Positions 16,416 to 24,440 of a stretch of DNA of 64,000 nucleotides are shown piece by piece. The DNA lies in the NCBI GenBank assembly GCA_937907605.1, contig CALCYI010000009.1:24405-88404 (forward strand), written 5' to 3'. Position 1 is the first letter of the stretch, and each line of letters starts with the position of its first letter. Below the pieces are notes generated by a model, which saw only the letters and a list, made by a program, of their open reading frames with translations, did no database searches and was not told the DNA's origin. A program made the translations under genes and the position numbers. The DNA comes from an uncultured Clostridia bacterium (GTDB lineage Bacteria > Bacillota > Clostridia > Oscillospirales > Acutalibacteraceae).

Positions 16416-16978
16416 TTCATTTCCTCTCTCATTTTTTCAAATATGCCGTCCGCCCTCTTTTTATATTCTGAGGCGGTGTAGGCATAAACCATAACTGACA
16501 ATGCTTCGCGGAGCCTTTTATTCGCGCTTTCGCTCGGAGCATTGTACTTTATCATTGTTTTATCCACAAGCTTCGGTATCTCGCCGATGGGCTGGGAATA
16601 GTCGCTTGCGGCTAAAATGATTTCACAAAAGTAATCGTATAATTCCTGCTCTGATATAATATCGTCGCTCTCGTCGTCGGCGCTGCCGTTAATCATAGTC
16701 ATAAGCTCGCCTATATTATCTATCTTCATACATTCGCGGAGTGAAGAGATAAGAAGTATTCTTGCAAGCTGACGCTCGTAATACTTTTTATTAACGGGGT
16801 GGGCGACGAAGCCGCGTTTAACCCAGTTCTGTATGGTCGAGGGCTCGAGCCCCGTTATCGAGCAGACCTGACTGAGCGTCAGACCGTCCGTCATCTCTAT
16901 CATCGGTTTAAATACTTCAAACATCGGGGCGCTTTCGGTATTATTCATAGCGGTACCCGGTAGCGTATTGTTACACAT
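16412..16978 (-). CDS. DUF1836 family HTH regulator, first gene of the TelA/VWA/SPFH operon
   Basis: I chose ATG 16978 (188 residues) because AGGAGG lies seven bases upstream of it and a strong promoter sits just ahead; a longer reading from 17020 would run back across the ribosome binding site and into the -10 region. The product has a MerR-like helix-turn-helix (LSQVCSITGLEPSTIQNWVK) and the DUF1836 body with a KKYYERQLARILLI helix. It is likely a DNA-binding regulator of its own operon. The last four bases overlap the SPFH start. Confidence 0.8.
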   Translation of the reverse strand: MCNNTLPGTAMNNTESAPMFEVFKPMIEMTDGLTLSQVCSITGLEPSTIQNWVKRGFVAHPVNKKYYERQLARILLISSLRECMKIDNIGELMTMINGSADDESDDIISEQELYDYFCEIILAASDYSQPIGEIPKLVDKTMIKYNAPSESANKRLREALSVMVYAYTASEYKKRADGIFEKMREEMK

Positions 16979-17002
16979 CAAATTCCTCCTTGAGTTTACC
17001 TG

Positions 17003-17031
17003 ATTATACCACAAGTTCATTTGACTGTCAA
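17003..17031 (-). promoter_or_regulatory. Consensus promoter of the six-gene DUF1836-to-DUF5684 operon
   Basis: Minus strand TTGACA (17031-17026), 17-base spacer, TATAAT (17008-17003). Both hexamers are perfect consensus. The leader to ATG 16978 is under 25 bases. Confidence 0.85.
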
Positions 17032-17066
17032 GAGGGTTCTTAAGAATTTACAATTCGGACATAAAT

Positions 17067-17090
17067 AGCGGGCGACCTGAGCCGCCCGCT
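17067..17090 (-). terminator. Probable terminator of the acidic membrane-protein gene
   Basis: Stem AGCGGGCG/CGCCCGCT, followed on the minus strand by TATTTATG, a weak T tract. To the right (17091-17122) are short repeats of AATTCCGAATT type. Confidence 0.55.
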
Positions 17091-17122
17091 GTAATTCCGA
17101 ATTCCTAATTCCGCATTCCGAA

Positions 17123-18994
17123 TTAGTTTTGTACCATATCCGAGGTGTAGAGCTGGTTAAGCTTCTGGATTTCCTTTTCCGTCTGGGTGGGAATATCCTT
17201 CATGCTGTCCTTCTTGCTTGACCTTCTCTGTACGTACGTTACCTTATATATATCCTCGTCATATTTTTCCTCTCCGTCGAAGAAGGGGAGCATATAGCCC
17301 TTTTCGTCAAAGGTGCGCTTTCCTACGGACTCACCCTCAATATAGTAATGGGTATTGCCGTAATCCTGCTCGTAGGACACCTTGTAATTACTCTTGAACT
17401 GCGTACCGTCGAATTCAAGCTGAGTCGATACGGCGGAAAGGTGCTTGCCGTAGTCCTCGCTCGTAAAGGAGTTTGTACAGTAATATGCCTTCTTGTCACG
17501 GTACCTTATCATATAGTAAATATCGCTCTGGGTATTGAGCTTATTTGAGATACCCTCGTTTGAATAGGAGAGCACGGCTTTATTCCCGCTGTAACGGTAA
17601 ATATCGCAGAAATACTTATACTCTAAAAGCAGTATCGGGTTGCCGTGGGAATTTTCAGACCTTACCTTAATCGGCTTGCGGTATACGAGGAGCAGCTCAT
17701 CCTTTTCGTCGCCGTCAAAGTCGATAAGCTTAACTACCGCGAGCCCGTCTACATAGGCGATTCCGCCCTTGTCATCCTTGAGCGCGGATACGCCGTAGCG
17801 CTTGTTATACTCCTGGACGATATTGTAGTATGCGGTATTTATGCTCTGCTCGATTACGGGTCTGTTCTCCTCCACTCCGCCTACGGTGAAGGAATCAACC
17901 GTGTCAAGTGCGGTTTCGACCATCAAGCTCGCCTTTAAATCCTTTAATACGGAATAGGTTATTTTTTCAACCTCGTTAGTAGCGTCCTTGCCGTTAACGG
18001 TGAAGGAGTCGGTCTTAGCTTCATATTTTGCGTCGTACCTTTCGCTGAACTTACCGCTCTTGAACTGATAGAGCTTCATTTCGGTAATATCGTTGCCGAA
18101 CTTTGCGATATAGTACTTATTGTTAGTCCTGTAAAGCACGGAGTACGCGTCGTCCTTACGGTTTTCGGTCTGGGCGGCGTTACCCGTGAACAGACAGGAG
18201 AAGCCGCCGTCCTCGTTAGTGCCCCATACCTCGTTGATATAAAGCCCGTTCTTGTTGTAGGTTACCATAAGCTCGCTTTCGCCGTCGTTGTTGAAATCAA
18301 GCTCCCTTACGAAGCAAAGCCCTGTAAGGCGGTAGCCCTCAATATTATAGATACTGTAAAGGTTCTCATAGTCCGCGTGGCCGTACTGACGGGTGAGATT
18401 TGAGCAAACACTCGCGGCGTTGGAGTTAAACTCCGTAATCTTCGAATTTTCATGGTTAATCGACTGTATAACGAAATATACAACGCCCGTAAAGATAACG
18501 AATATGAAGATAAGACCGAGCAGGGTGATGAAAAACCTCTTAAGCCTTGAAGCCCTTTTAACGAAGAGCCTCTGGAACAGAGTGAGCTTTTCCTTTTTGC
18601 GCTCCTTCTTTTTGGGAGCGGTATTCTTTTTCAGAGGCTCGGGGAGGGGAACGTCGATTGACGGGCGGTGAAGCTCCTCAATTTCGCCCTCGCGGTGCGT
18701 TCTGTCAAACGCCTTAAGCGCGCTTGTAATCTCCTCGGGAGCGTGGGAAAGGTCGTCCTCTTCCTCGGGGAGCTCTGCCGTATCGGCGAGCGAGGGCTTA
18801 GGCGCTTCAAGAGGCTCGGGACTCGGCAGGTACTCTGGCGCTTCGGCTTCTTCCTCCTCGAATAATTCCTCGTCTTCGGTTTCTTCGTATTCCTCGCGCT
18901 CTTTGAGCTCTACTATTAATTCCTTTGCGGTATCAAGCAGGCTGTACCAGGACGGAATATCCCCGTCGTACTCAAAATAATTGTACTTGTTCAA
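17123..18994 (-). CDS. Large single-pass membrane protein, acidic cytoplasmic domain and extracytoplasmic DxDxDG repeats
   Basis: A 623-residue protein starting at a TTG (18994) with an excellent AAAGGAGGTGA upstream. Residues 30-110 are Glu/Pro-rich, 122-154 Lys-rich, and 155-177 form the only membrane helix, so about 445 residues should lie outside. The outer part has DFNNDGESEL (near 233) and DFDGDEKDEL (near 424), calcium-loop motifs like those of FG-GAP/VCBS proteins. The family is unknown to me. A role as an envelope sensor or wall-binding protein is only suggested. It is a single gene with a remnant of repeat A in its upstream region. Confidence 0.75.
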   Translation of the reverse strand: MNKYNYFEYDGDIPSWYSLLDTAKELIVELKEREEYEETEDEELFEEEEAEAPEYLPSPEPLEAPKPSLADTAELPEEEDDLSHAPEEITSALKAFDRTHREGEIEELHRPSIDVPLPEPLKKNTAPKKKERKKEKLTLFQRLFVKRASRLKRFFITLLGLIFIFVIFTGVVYFVIQSINHENSKITEFNSNAASVCSNLTRQYGHADYENLYSIYNIEGYRLTGLCFVRELDFNNDGESELMVTYNKNGLYINEVWGTNEDGGFSCLFTGNAAQTENRKDDAYSVLYRTNNKYYIAKFGNDITEMKLYQFKSGKFSERYDAKYEAKTDSFTVNGKDATNEVEKITYSVLKDLKASLMVETALDTVDSFTVGGVEENRPVIEQSINTAYYNIVQEYNKRYGVSALKDDKGGIAYVDGLAVVKLIDFDGDEKDELLLVYRKPIKVRSENSHGNPILLLEYKYFCDIYRYSGNKAVLSYSNEGISNKLNTQSDIYYMIRYRDKKAYYCTNSFTSEDYGKHLSAVSTQLEFDGTQFKSNYKVSYEQDYGNTHYYIEGESVGKRTFDEKGYMLPFFDGEEKYDEDIYKVTYVQRRSSKKDSMKDIPTQTEKEIQKLNQLYTSDMVQN

Positions 18995-19028
18995 GCCCTC
19001 ACCTCCTTTTTAGCGGTGTATATACCTA

Positions 19029-19059
19029 AGCAGAGTAAGACAAATCCGAATTGCCTAAA
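19029..19059 (+). repeat. Remnant of the terminal repeat of element A
   Basis: 31 bases that match the left end of the element A copy at 39175 at 27 positions (GCAGAGTAAGACAAATCCGA...). Nothing of the body of the element follows, so this is a solo end or a decayed copy. Confidence 0.65.
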
Positions 19060-19146
19060 GCCCAGTATAATTCATAATATTTTAGCATATTTTGTTTAAA
19101 TAAGCAACTATTATATATTTTCTCATATAAATATATGAACTGCGCC

Positions 19147-19175
19147 TTGCTACTAAACCGATAATCTGTTATAAT
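19147..19175 (+). promoter_or_regulatory. Promoter giving an apparently leaderless apbE transcript
   Basis: TTGCTA (19147-19152), 17-base spacer, TATAAT (19170-19175). The ATG is at 19182, six bases after the -10 box, so the message should begin at or next to the start codon. There is no ribosome binding site. Confidence 0.65.
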
Positions 19176-19181
19176 TTCAGT

Positions 19182-20195
19182 ATGAAAAAAATAGTTTCAA
19201 TTCTTCTTTCGGGCTGTTTATTATTAAGTCTCTGCTCCTGTTCTCTGACTCAGAGGGAGGAGAAATATACCGCGACGGTATTCAATTACTTCGATACGGT
19301 AATAAGCATAACCGCGTACGATAAGAGCAGGGAGGACTTTGATACAAAGCAAAAGCTTATCGAAAACGAGCTTGAAAGATACGACAGACTTTTTGACATT
19401 TACAATTCATACGAGGGTATAAACAATCTCTGTACGCTCAATTCCTCTGCGGGAAAATCGCCCGTTAAGGTTGAGGGCGATATTACGGAGCTTTTAAGCT
19501 ACGGCAAAAGGGCGTATGAAATAACTCACGGCGCGGTTAATATCTGCGCTGGCGCGGTGCTTAAAATCTGGCACGAGGCGCGTGAAAGGGAAGAGCTCCC
19601 CGATATGAACGCGCTAAAAAACGCCGGGGAGCATATTGACATAAACTCGCTTGAAATAAACGGAGATACGGTATTTATCAGCGATTCCGAAGCGAGCGTA
19701 GACGTCGGCGCGATAGCAAAGGGCTTCGCTTGCGACAGGCTGAGGGAGTATATAAAAGCAAACGGACTTTGGGAGAATTACCTCATAAGCCTTGGCGGTA
19801 ACGTAGTCGCAGGCGGCTATAAAACCGATAGCGGCAACTCAAAGTGGAATGTCGAAATACAAAATCCCGACCTTGAAGCAAAGACTGCGCTTGAGATAGT
19901 GAGCGTAACGGATACCTCGGTCGTTACGAGCGGAGATTATCAGCGCTTTTTTACCGTTGACGGCGTTAAGTACTGCCATATAATTAACCTTGATACCCTC
20001 ATGCCCGCGACGGAGTTCAGGAGCGTGAGCGTAATCTGCCCCGACTCTGATTTGGCGGACGCGCTTTCGACCGCTCTCTTTATTCTGCCTTTTTCGGAGG
20101 GCTGGGAGCTGGTAAAAAGCCTTGACGGTGTTGAAGCAATGTGGGTTGACAACGGATGTGAAATAAGCTATACGGAGGGCTTCCCGAGGATATGA
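19182..20195 (+). CDS. apbE: FAD:protein FMN transferase
   Basis: A 337-residue ApbE-family lipoprotein. The signal peptide ends LCSCS with a lipobox Cys near residue 18. Motifs of the family follow: FNYFDTVISITAYD, VDVGAIAKGFACD and VTDTSVVTSGDYQRFF with the metal-binding part later. ApbE attaches FMN covalently to Thr in proteins of electron transport such as RnfG or NqrC, acting outside the membrane. No flavoprotein substrate gene is adjacent. It overlaps the next gene by four bases. The transcript appears leaderless. Confidence 0.92.
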   Translation: MKKIVSILLSGCLLLSLCSCSLTQREEKYTATVFNYFDTVISITAYDKSREDFDTKQKLIENELERYDRLFDIYNSYEGINNLCTLNSSAGKSPVKVEGDITELLSYGKRAYEITHGAVNICAGAVLKIWHEAREREELPDMNALKNAGEHIDINSLEINGDTVFISDSEASVDVGAIAKGFACDRLREYIKANGLWENYLISLGGNVVAGGYKTDSGNSKWNVEIQNPDLEAKTALEIVSVTDTSVVTSGDYQRFFTVDGVKYCHIINLDTLMPATEFRSVSVICPDSDLADALSTALFILPFSEGWELVKSLDGVEAMWVDNGCEISYTEGFPRI

Positions 20196-20524
20196 AAAAG
20201 CAGGATTTTATCGTAATCGGAATAATAGTGCTTATCGCCGCGGTTATCTTCGGCGCTCTGCACTTTTTCGGTCACGGCGGAAAGAAGGTACGCATTGAGG
20301 AGGGGGATACCCATACGGTCTACATCCTTGACCTTAACGAGAATACCGAACAGCGCTTTGAAACCGAATACGGCTATAATGTTGTCGTAATCGAGGACGG
20401 ATACGTGTACGTTAAGGAGGCGGACTGCCGCGATAAAATCTGCGTGCACCACAAAAAAATAAACAAAAGCGGGGAGTCAATAATTTGCCTCCCGCACAAG
20501 CTTGTAGTGAGTATTGAAGAATGA
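20192..20524 (+). CDS. NusG domain II-containing membrane protein
   Basis: A 110-residue protein with one N-terminal membrane helix (about 6-27) and an outside NusG_II-type beta domain ending in the conserved CRDKICVHHKKINKSG and ICLPHKLVV segments (CxxxxC and ICLPHxLVV). The family is regularly found between apbE and a Gx-family transporter in Clostridia, as here, with four-base overlaps on both sides. The function is unknown; a link to flavinylated extracellular electron transfer is inferred from the neighbours. Confidence 0.85.
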   Translation: MKKQDFIVIGIIVLIAAVIFGALHFFGHGGKKVRIEEGDTHTVYILDLNENTEQRFETEYGYNVVVIEDGYVYVKEADCRDKICVHHKKINKSGESIICLPHKLVVSIEE

Positions 20525-21030
20525 AAAACGATAAAGCAAAAAAAGCGGCGCTTTACGGAATGATGGTAGCCCTTGCGTTTACCTTCAGCTACCTTGAAAG
20601 CCTGATACCCTTTAACTTCGGCATACCGGGGGTTAAGCTCGGGCTTGCGAATTTAGTAGTAGTAACTGCGCTTTATATTATGGACTGGAGAGCGGCGCTG
20701 CCGATAGCGGTTATAAGAATAGTGCTTGCGGGCTTCACCTTCGGCAATACCTATTCACTTATGTACTCCCTTGCAGGCGGACTTCTGAGCTTTCTCGTTA
20801 TGGCGCTTGTTAAAAAAACTAAGCTTTCGGTAGTCGGGGTGAGCGTGCTCGGCGGCGTTACGCATAATATTGGGCAGATTACCGTAGCGGCGATAGTTAT
20901 GGGAACGGCGAGGATTGCGTATTATCTCCCCGTGCTGCTTATAGCGGGGACGGTAACGGGCTTTCTTATCGGTATCGCGGCGAAGCTTATAATTGACAGG
21001 CTTGGGAAGATTATTAATAGCAAGCAGTGA
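20521..21030 (+). CDS. Gx transporter family protein (heptaprenyl diphosphate synthase component I-like)
   Basis: A 169-residue membrane protein with five or six helices. It matches the family once annotated as heptaprenyl diphosphate synthase component I (FGIPGVKLGLANLVVV near 38, SLAGGLLSF, GVTHNIGQ near 120). It is more likely a small-molecule transporter S component than a prenyl synthase. It overlaps the NusG_II gene by four bases and closes the three-gene operon. Confidence 0.85.
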   Translation: MKNDKAKKAALYGMMVALAFTFSYLESLIPFNFGIPGVKLGLANLVVVTALYIMDWRAALPIAVIRIVLAGFTFGNTYSLMYSLAGGLLSFLVMALVKKTKLSVVGVSVLGGVTHNIGQITVAAIVMGTARIAYYLPVLLIAGTVTGFLIGIAAKLIIDRLGKIINSKQ

Positions 21031-21150
21031 GCAGTTAACAGTTAACAATTGACAATTAACAATTAAGGACGGGCGCAGCCCGTGCCCAAATATAAATGTC
21101 GTGCGCAGCACCCATAATTGTTCATTGTGCATTGTTAATTGTAAATTATA
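21031..21150 (+). repeat. Repeat C, copy 1
   Basis: AT-rich inverted arms (AACAATTGACAATTAACAAT on the left, ATTGTTAATTGTAAATTAT on the right) enclose hairpin ACGGGC/GCCCGT and a GTGCGCAGCAC hairpin. A relative with different arms is at 26973-27080, where the first stem reads GCGGGC/GCCCGC. Confidence 0.7.
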
Positions 21151-21152
21151 GA

Positions 21153-21180
21153 GGGCGGTCATCGACCGCCCTTGTTTTTA
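21153..21180 (+). terminator. Terminator between convergent operons
   Basis: Stem GGGCGGTC/GACCGCCC, 3-base loop, then TTGTTTTTA on the plus strand. It ends the apbE operon and touches the blaR1-like stop codon. Confidence 0.75.
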
Positions 21181-23496
21181 TCCTATTCCGTCGGTGTTGT
21201 ATAGTATCGTTGCCGAATCAAGCGCTAAGTCGGAATTAAAGGTAAACACTATCAGCGGCCAGTAGCCGCAGCTTATTTTTATAGTGAGTTTATTATTATT
21301 CTCATAGCCTATTACTGCGTGCCCTTTTGAATATTTATTATACGGGTCGCCGTAAATATTGCCCGTGCGGTAGTCGTATTCACGCGGTAGTTTTTCAAGC
21401 ACGTCGTAGAGCGAGTCGCCGAACTTTATACCTCGTACGAACTCAGCATTTTTATCTGTGAACACAGCCGAATAGATATCGTCCATATCCGATACTTCTT
21501 CGCCGTTTATTGTTTTAATAAACGATATCTTAACGCCGTCATATACGTAAGCCTTCATACCGAGTGTTTCATCGCCCTCGTCACGAATTTCCTTCGGCTG
21601 ACCGAGGAGCTTTACAATGTCTGCCTCCTGCATACCGCCGTCAATTCCGTAGGTGTTTACCTCGTTTTTTTCGACAATGTCAGCCTTATCGGAAAGCCCG
21701 ATATCTTTAAGCGATGCTAAATCCTCCTGGATATCCTGACCGAGCCACTCGGGAGGACCAAGGTACGTCGGGCGGCTGTAGCTCATTAATAACGAACCGT
21801 CATTATAATACAGCTCAATATCAAACCCCGAGCCTTCCTCTCCCGGCGCAGTAGCCTCAACGTATCCGTTAAAGTCGGCTATATCAAGATAAAAGTTAAT
21901 AACTCCTGAGCCGATAGCGCAGTGTTCATAATCCATAAAATCGTCTATATCAGTCTCGGCACCGTTATTGATTAATTCTTTTGCTTTTGCAAGGGGTATT
22001 TTGTTACCCTCGTTAAAGAGAGGACCGTCCTTATAATACATCTTTACAATTTCGGAGGTCTCCTTTACGAACTCCTTATCCGCCTTTCTTTCTTCAAGCA
22101 GGTATACCCAGTAAGTATCGCACAGGGCAAACGGTTCGCCGTTATCATAATACACCTTGTATGTGTCGGTAAAACCCTCATACGCCTTTTCGCCCGTATA
22201 TGTAACAGAGGTAAGGTTATCCCTGCGGAACAAATCGCCGTAATCCTCCTCAATCATAAGGGGCATGTTATTATCAAGCTCAACGTTGATTAAGCCGTAT
22301 TCCTCCTTAGTTTCAAGCGGAGCTTCGCTTGCGCTTTTGCTCTTGAATATTTCGTTGCCAAGAGGGTCGGCGATAACCAGACTGTTATTCTTTATTGTGA
22401 TTTTATCATAATAGCTGCCGTCCTCACGCTGATAGGATATCGCAGGCTGAACGCCGATTACCTTTCCCGCAGTATACGCGTCGCTTTCGCCTATAATATT
22501 TTCAGCCGCTTCTTTAATTTTGTTTTCCGTTAGCGTCTGCTTTGGATTAGCGGCGCAGGCTGTAAGAAGCGAGAGGCAAAGTATAATAGCAACCGCCTGC
22601 AATATCTTTTTAGGTTTTCTGTAATGCAGAACGTTTTTAATCCTTGCCTTTACTCCGTTTTCAGAGAAGGAAATCGGGCTTGGGGCTGGAAATCTTTTAT
22701 TCGTTGCAAAGGAGAGAAGCGCGGAGGAGTACGCCTTTTTTATGCCATCATTTTTGCTGAGCACCGCTTCGTCGCAGCTCATTTCCATATCCTTGGCCAT
22801 AAGGTAAAACGCAAGCCATACGAGAGGGTTGAACCAATGGAGCACCAAAAGCAAATATGCGAGCAGCTTAATCCCGTTATCAAAGCGCTTGATATGATAA
22901 CGCTCGTGCGAAAGAACGTACTGCATATATCCTTCGTCAATACCGCTCGGTACATAAATCCTCGGGCGGATAATACCTACTATAAAAGGCGACGAAATAT
23001 TCTCGCTCTGATAAACGCCCTTTTCAAGTAGTATCGAGGTTGAAAGGCGTTTTCTAAGCCTGATAAAGCTCACCGCCGAGTAAATCAGAAGCGCAGCTAT
23101 GCCTGCCGCCCATAGAAATTCGAGCGCATGCAAAATAACGGTATAACTGCTTTGAAATGTATCTGACGGTACTACCTGATTTTCGATTACGCTATTTACC
23201 GCGCTTATTCCCGTTGTAAGCTCGTCACGCAATATCGGCTTTTCAGTTTTAACGTAGGTCAGCGAATATTCGTTCATTTGCTGAGCCTTAGTCATATCAA
23301 ACGGTTTTAGTGAAAACAGACTGAATACGGATTTGAAGCTCACGGGACAGACTAAACGAAAGCCGACCACGCTCCAGAGCGCATAGCTGTATTTTTTCGG
23401 TAAGCCCTTAAGCGCAAGCCTTAAAAGCAATACCGCAAGAATAACGTAGGAGGCGGTAATGCTCATATTAAGAACGCTTATAAATAAATCGGTCAT
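21178..23496 (-). CDS. BlaR1/MecR1-type M56 membrane metallopeptidase
   Basis: A 772-residue protein. The N-terminal 310 residues have four or five membrane helices and the zinc protease motif HERYH near residue 196, followed by EMSCDEAVL, as in the BlaR1 family. After the last helix (ending CAANP) lies a 450-residue extracytoplasmic domain. It lacks the SxxK/SxN/KTG motifs of the penicillin-binding sensor of BlaR1, so the signal sensed is probably not a beta-lactam. It likely cleaves, or triggers cleavage of, the BlaI-like repressor encoded just upstream, with which it overlaps by one base. Confidence 0.88.
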   Translation of the reverse strand: MTDLFISVLNMSITASYVILAVLLLRLALKGLPKKYSYALWSVVGFRLVCPVSFKSVFSLFSLKPFDMTKAQQMNEYSLTYVKTEKPILRDELTTGISAVNSVIENQVVPSDTFQSSYTVILHALEFLWAAGIAALLIYSAVSFIRLRKRLSTSILLEKGVYQSENISSPFIVGIIRPRIYVPSGIDEGYMQYVLSHERYHIKRFDNGIKLLAYLLLVLHWFNPLVWLAFYLMAKDMEMSCDEAVLSKNDGIKKAYSSALLSFATNKRFPAPSPISFSENGVKARIKNVLHYRKPKKILQAVAIILCLSLLTACAANPKQTLTENKIKEAAENIIGESDAYTAGKVIGVQPAISYQREDGSYYDKITIKNNSLVIADPLGNEIFKSKSASEAPLETKEEYGLINVELDNNMPLMIEEDYGDLFRRDNLTSVTYTGEKAYEGFTDTYKVYYDNGEPFALCDTYWVYLLEERKADKEFVKETSEIVKMYYKDGPLFNEGNKIPLAKAKELINNGAETDIDDFMDYEHCAIGSGVINFYLDIADFNGYVEATAPGEEGSGFDIELYYNDGSLLMSYSRPTYLGPPEWLGQDIQEDLASLKDIGLSDKADIVEKNEVNTYGIDGGMQEADIVKLLGQPKEIRDEGDETLGMKAYVYDGVKISFIKTINGEEVSDMDDIYSAVFTDKNAEFVRGIKFGDSLYDVLEKLPREYDYRTGNIYGDPYNKYSKGHAVIGYENNNKLTIKISCGYWPLIVFTFNSDLALDSATILYNTDGIG

Positions 23497-23858
23497 TACT
23501 TTCCCTCCGTGTAGTTATCAATAAGGCTTTTAAGCTCGTCAGCTTCCTTATCGCTTATAGTCTTACCGCCGAAGAAGGACGCGAGGAACGAGGGCAGTGA
23601 GCCGCCGAAGGTGCTTTCAATAAACTGATTTCCCGCAAACTCCTGTACCTCGCTCTTGGGTACGAGCGAGGTTATAACGCTGTTTTCGTTCTTTGCAAAG
23701 CCTTTTTCGGAAAGTTTTTTCAATACGGTATACGTCGTTGATTTTTTCCACCCGAGCCGCTCGTTGCATTTTATAACTAAATCGTGCGAAGTAATCGGCT
23801 CGTTTTCCCATATTACACACATAAAGCGGAAATCGCTTTCACATAACCTTAATTCCAT
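23496..23858 (-). CDS. BlaI/MecI/CopY-family repressor
   Basis: A 120-residue winged-helix protein with the family pattern KKSTTYTVLKKLSEKGF in the recognition-helix region and a C-terminal dimerisation part. It should bind the two GTC-type palindromes in its own promoter and be removed through the BlaR1-like protease. The start is ATG 23858 with AAGGAGG upstream. No beta-lactamase gene is near. Confidence 0.9.
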   Translation of the reverse strand: MELRLCESDFRFMCVIWENEPITSHDLVIKCNERLGWKKSTTYTVLKKLSEKGFAKNENSVITSLVPKSEVQEFAGNQFIESTFGGSLPSFLASFFGGKTISDKEADELKSLIDNYTEGK

Positions 23859-23871
23859 AATTACCTCCTTG

Positions 23872-23925
23872 GTCTATAATTATCGACTTCATCTTTAGTC
23901 TACAACAATAGACCGAGTTTGTCAA
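23872..23925 (-). promoter_or_regulatory. Promoter and two palindromic operators of the blaI/blaR1-like pair
   Basis: Minus strand TTGACA (23925-23920), 17-base spacer, TAGACT (23902-23897). A perfect palindrome GTCTACAACAATAGAC (23898-23913) covers the spacer and -10 box. A second, nearly perfect one, GTCTATAATTATCGAC (23872-23887), lies 26 bases downstream. This layout fits autorepression by the BlaI-like protein. Confidence 0.8.
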
Positions 23926-23929
23926 GCAT

Positions 23930-23955
23930 AAAAAGCGGGCGACCATCGGTCGCCC
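23930..23955 (-). terminator. Terminator of the pqqD-like transcript
   Basis: Stem GGGCGACC/GGTCGCCC with a 3-base loop; on the minus strand it is followed by GC and five T. It separates the pqqD-like gene from the blaI promoter. Confidence 0.8.
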
Positions 23956-24057
23956 CTACATATTAATATGAAATTTTACGAGGTTAACAAGCCGATTGCG
24001 TTAAGCATAATGCTACTTTTGGCGTGCACAGCGGCGGTATAGCCTTTTATTTTTTGC

Positions 24058-24324
24058 CTATTTTTCAATAAGATTATTTTCGTCAAGGAGCTTTATGAAG
24101 CTCTCGACGTCCGCCCTTGCCCTTTCCTCGTCAACGTCGTATTCTTCAAGCGTTTTACTCACGATTTCGTCAACGGTGGTATCCTCCCTTAAGCAGTCCC
24201 AGAAAAACGAGCCTGACTCGTTAAGCGTAATCATACCGTTGAATTCCTTAGCCGCCTTACCTACGGGGACCACTATATTTGAGCCTGCAATCGTTCTTTT
24301 TGCAAAGCCGTCCTTAATTTTCAT
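24058..24324 (-). CDS. PqqD-family peptide chaperone (orphan)
   Basis: I chose ATG 24324 (88 residues) because GGAGGTGA precedes it; the longer reading from 24372 lacks a site. The protein has the PqqD fold signature: VVPVG near 17, then MITLNESGSFFWDCL and a helical end FIKLLDENNLIE. PqqD-like domains bind precursor peptides and hand them to radical SAM enzymes. No radical SAM, peptide precursor or transporter gene is next to it, so it stands alone with its own promoter and terminator. Confidence 0.85.
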   Translation of the reverse strand: MKIKDGFAKRTIAGSNIVVPVGKAAKEFNGMITLNESGSFFWDCLREDTTVDEIVSKTLEEYDVDEERARADVESFIKLLDENNLIEK

Positions 24325-24354
24325 ACCGTCACCTCCAAAAATCTTACCATTATA

Positions 24355-24424
24355 ATTATACCATACTTTCATATTTTTTACAATTATTTATTATATTGCC
24401 AAAATAAAAAATATATGGTATAGT
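24355..24424. promoter_or_regulatory. Divergent promoters between the pqqD-like gene and a membrane-protein gene
   Basis: Minus strand TTGTAA (24383-24378), 17 bases, TATAAT (24360-24355). Plus strand TTGCCA (24396-24401), 17 bases, TATAGT (24419-24424). The two -35 boxes are 12 bases apart. Confidence 0.7.
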
Positions 24425-24440
24425 TTAAAAGGGTGATTTT

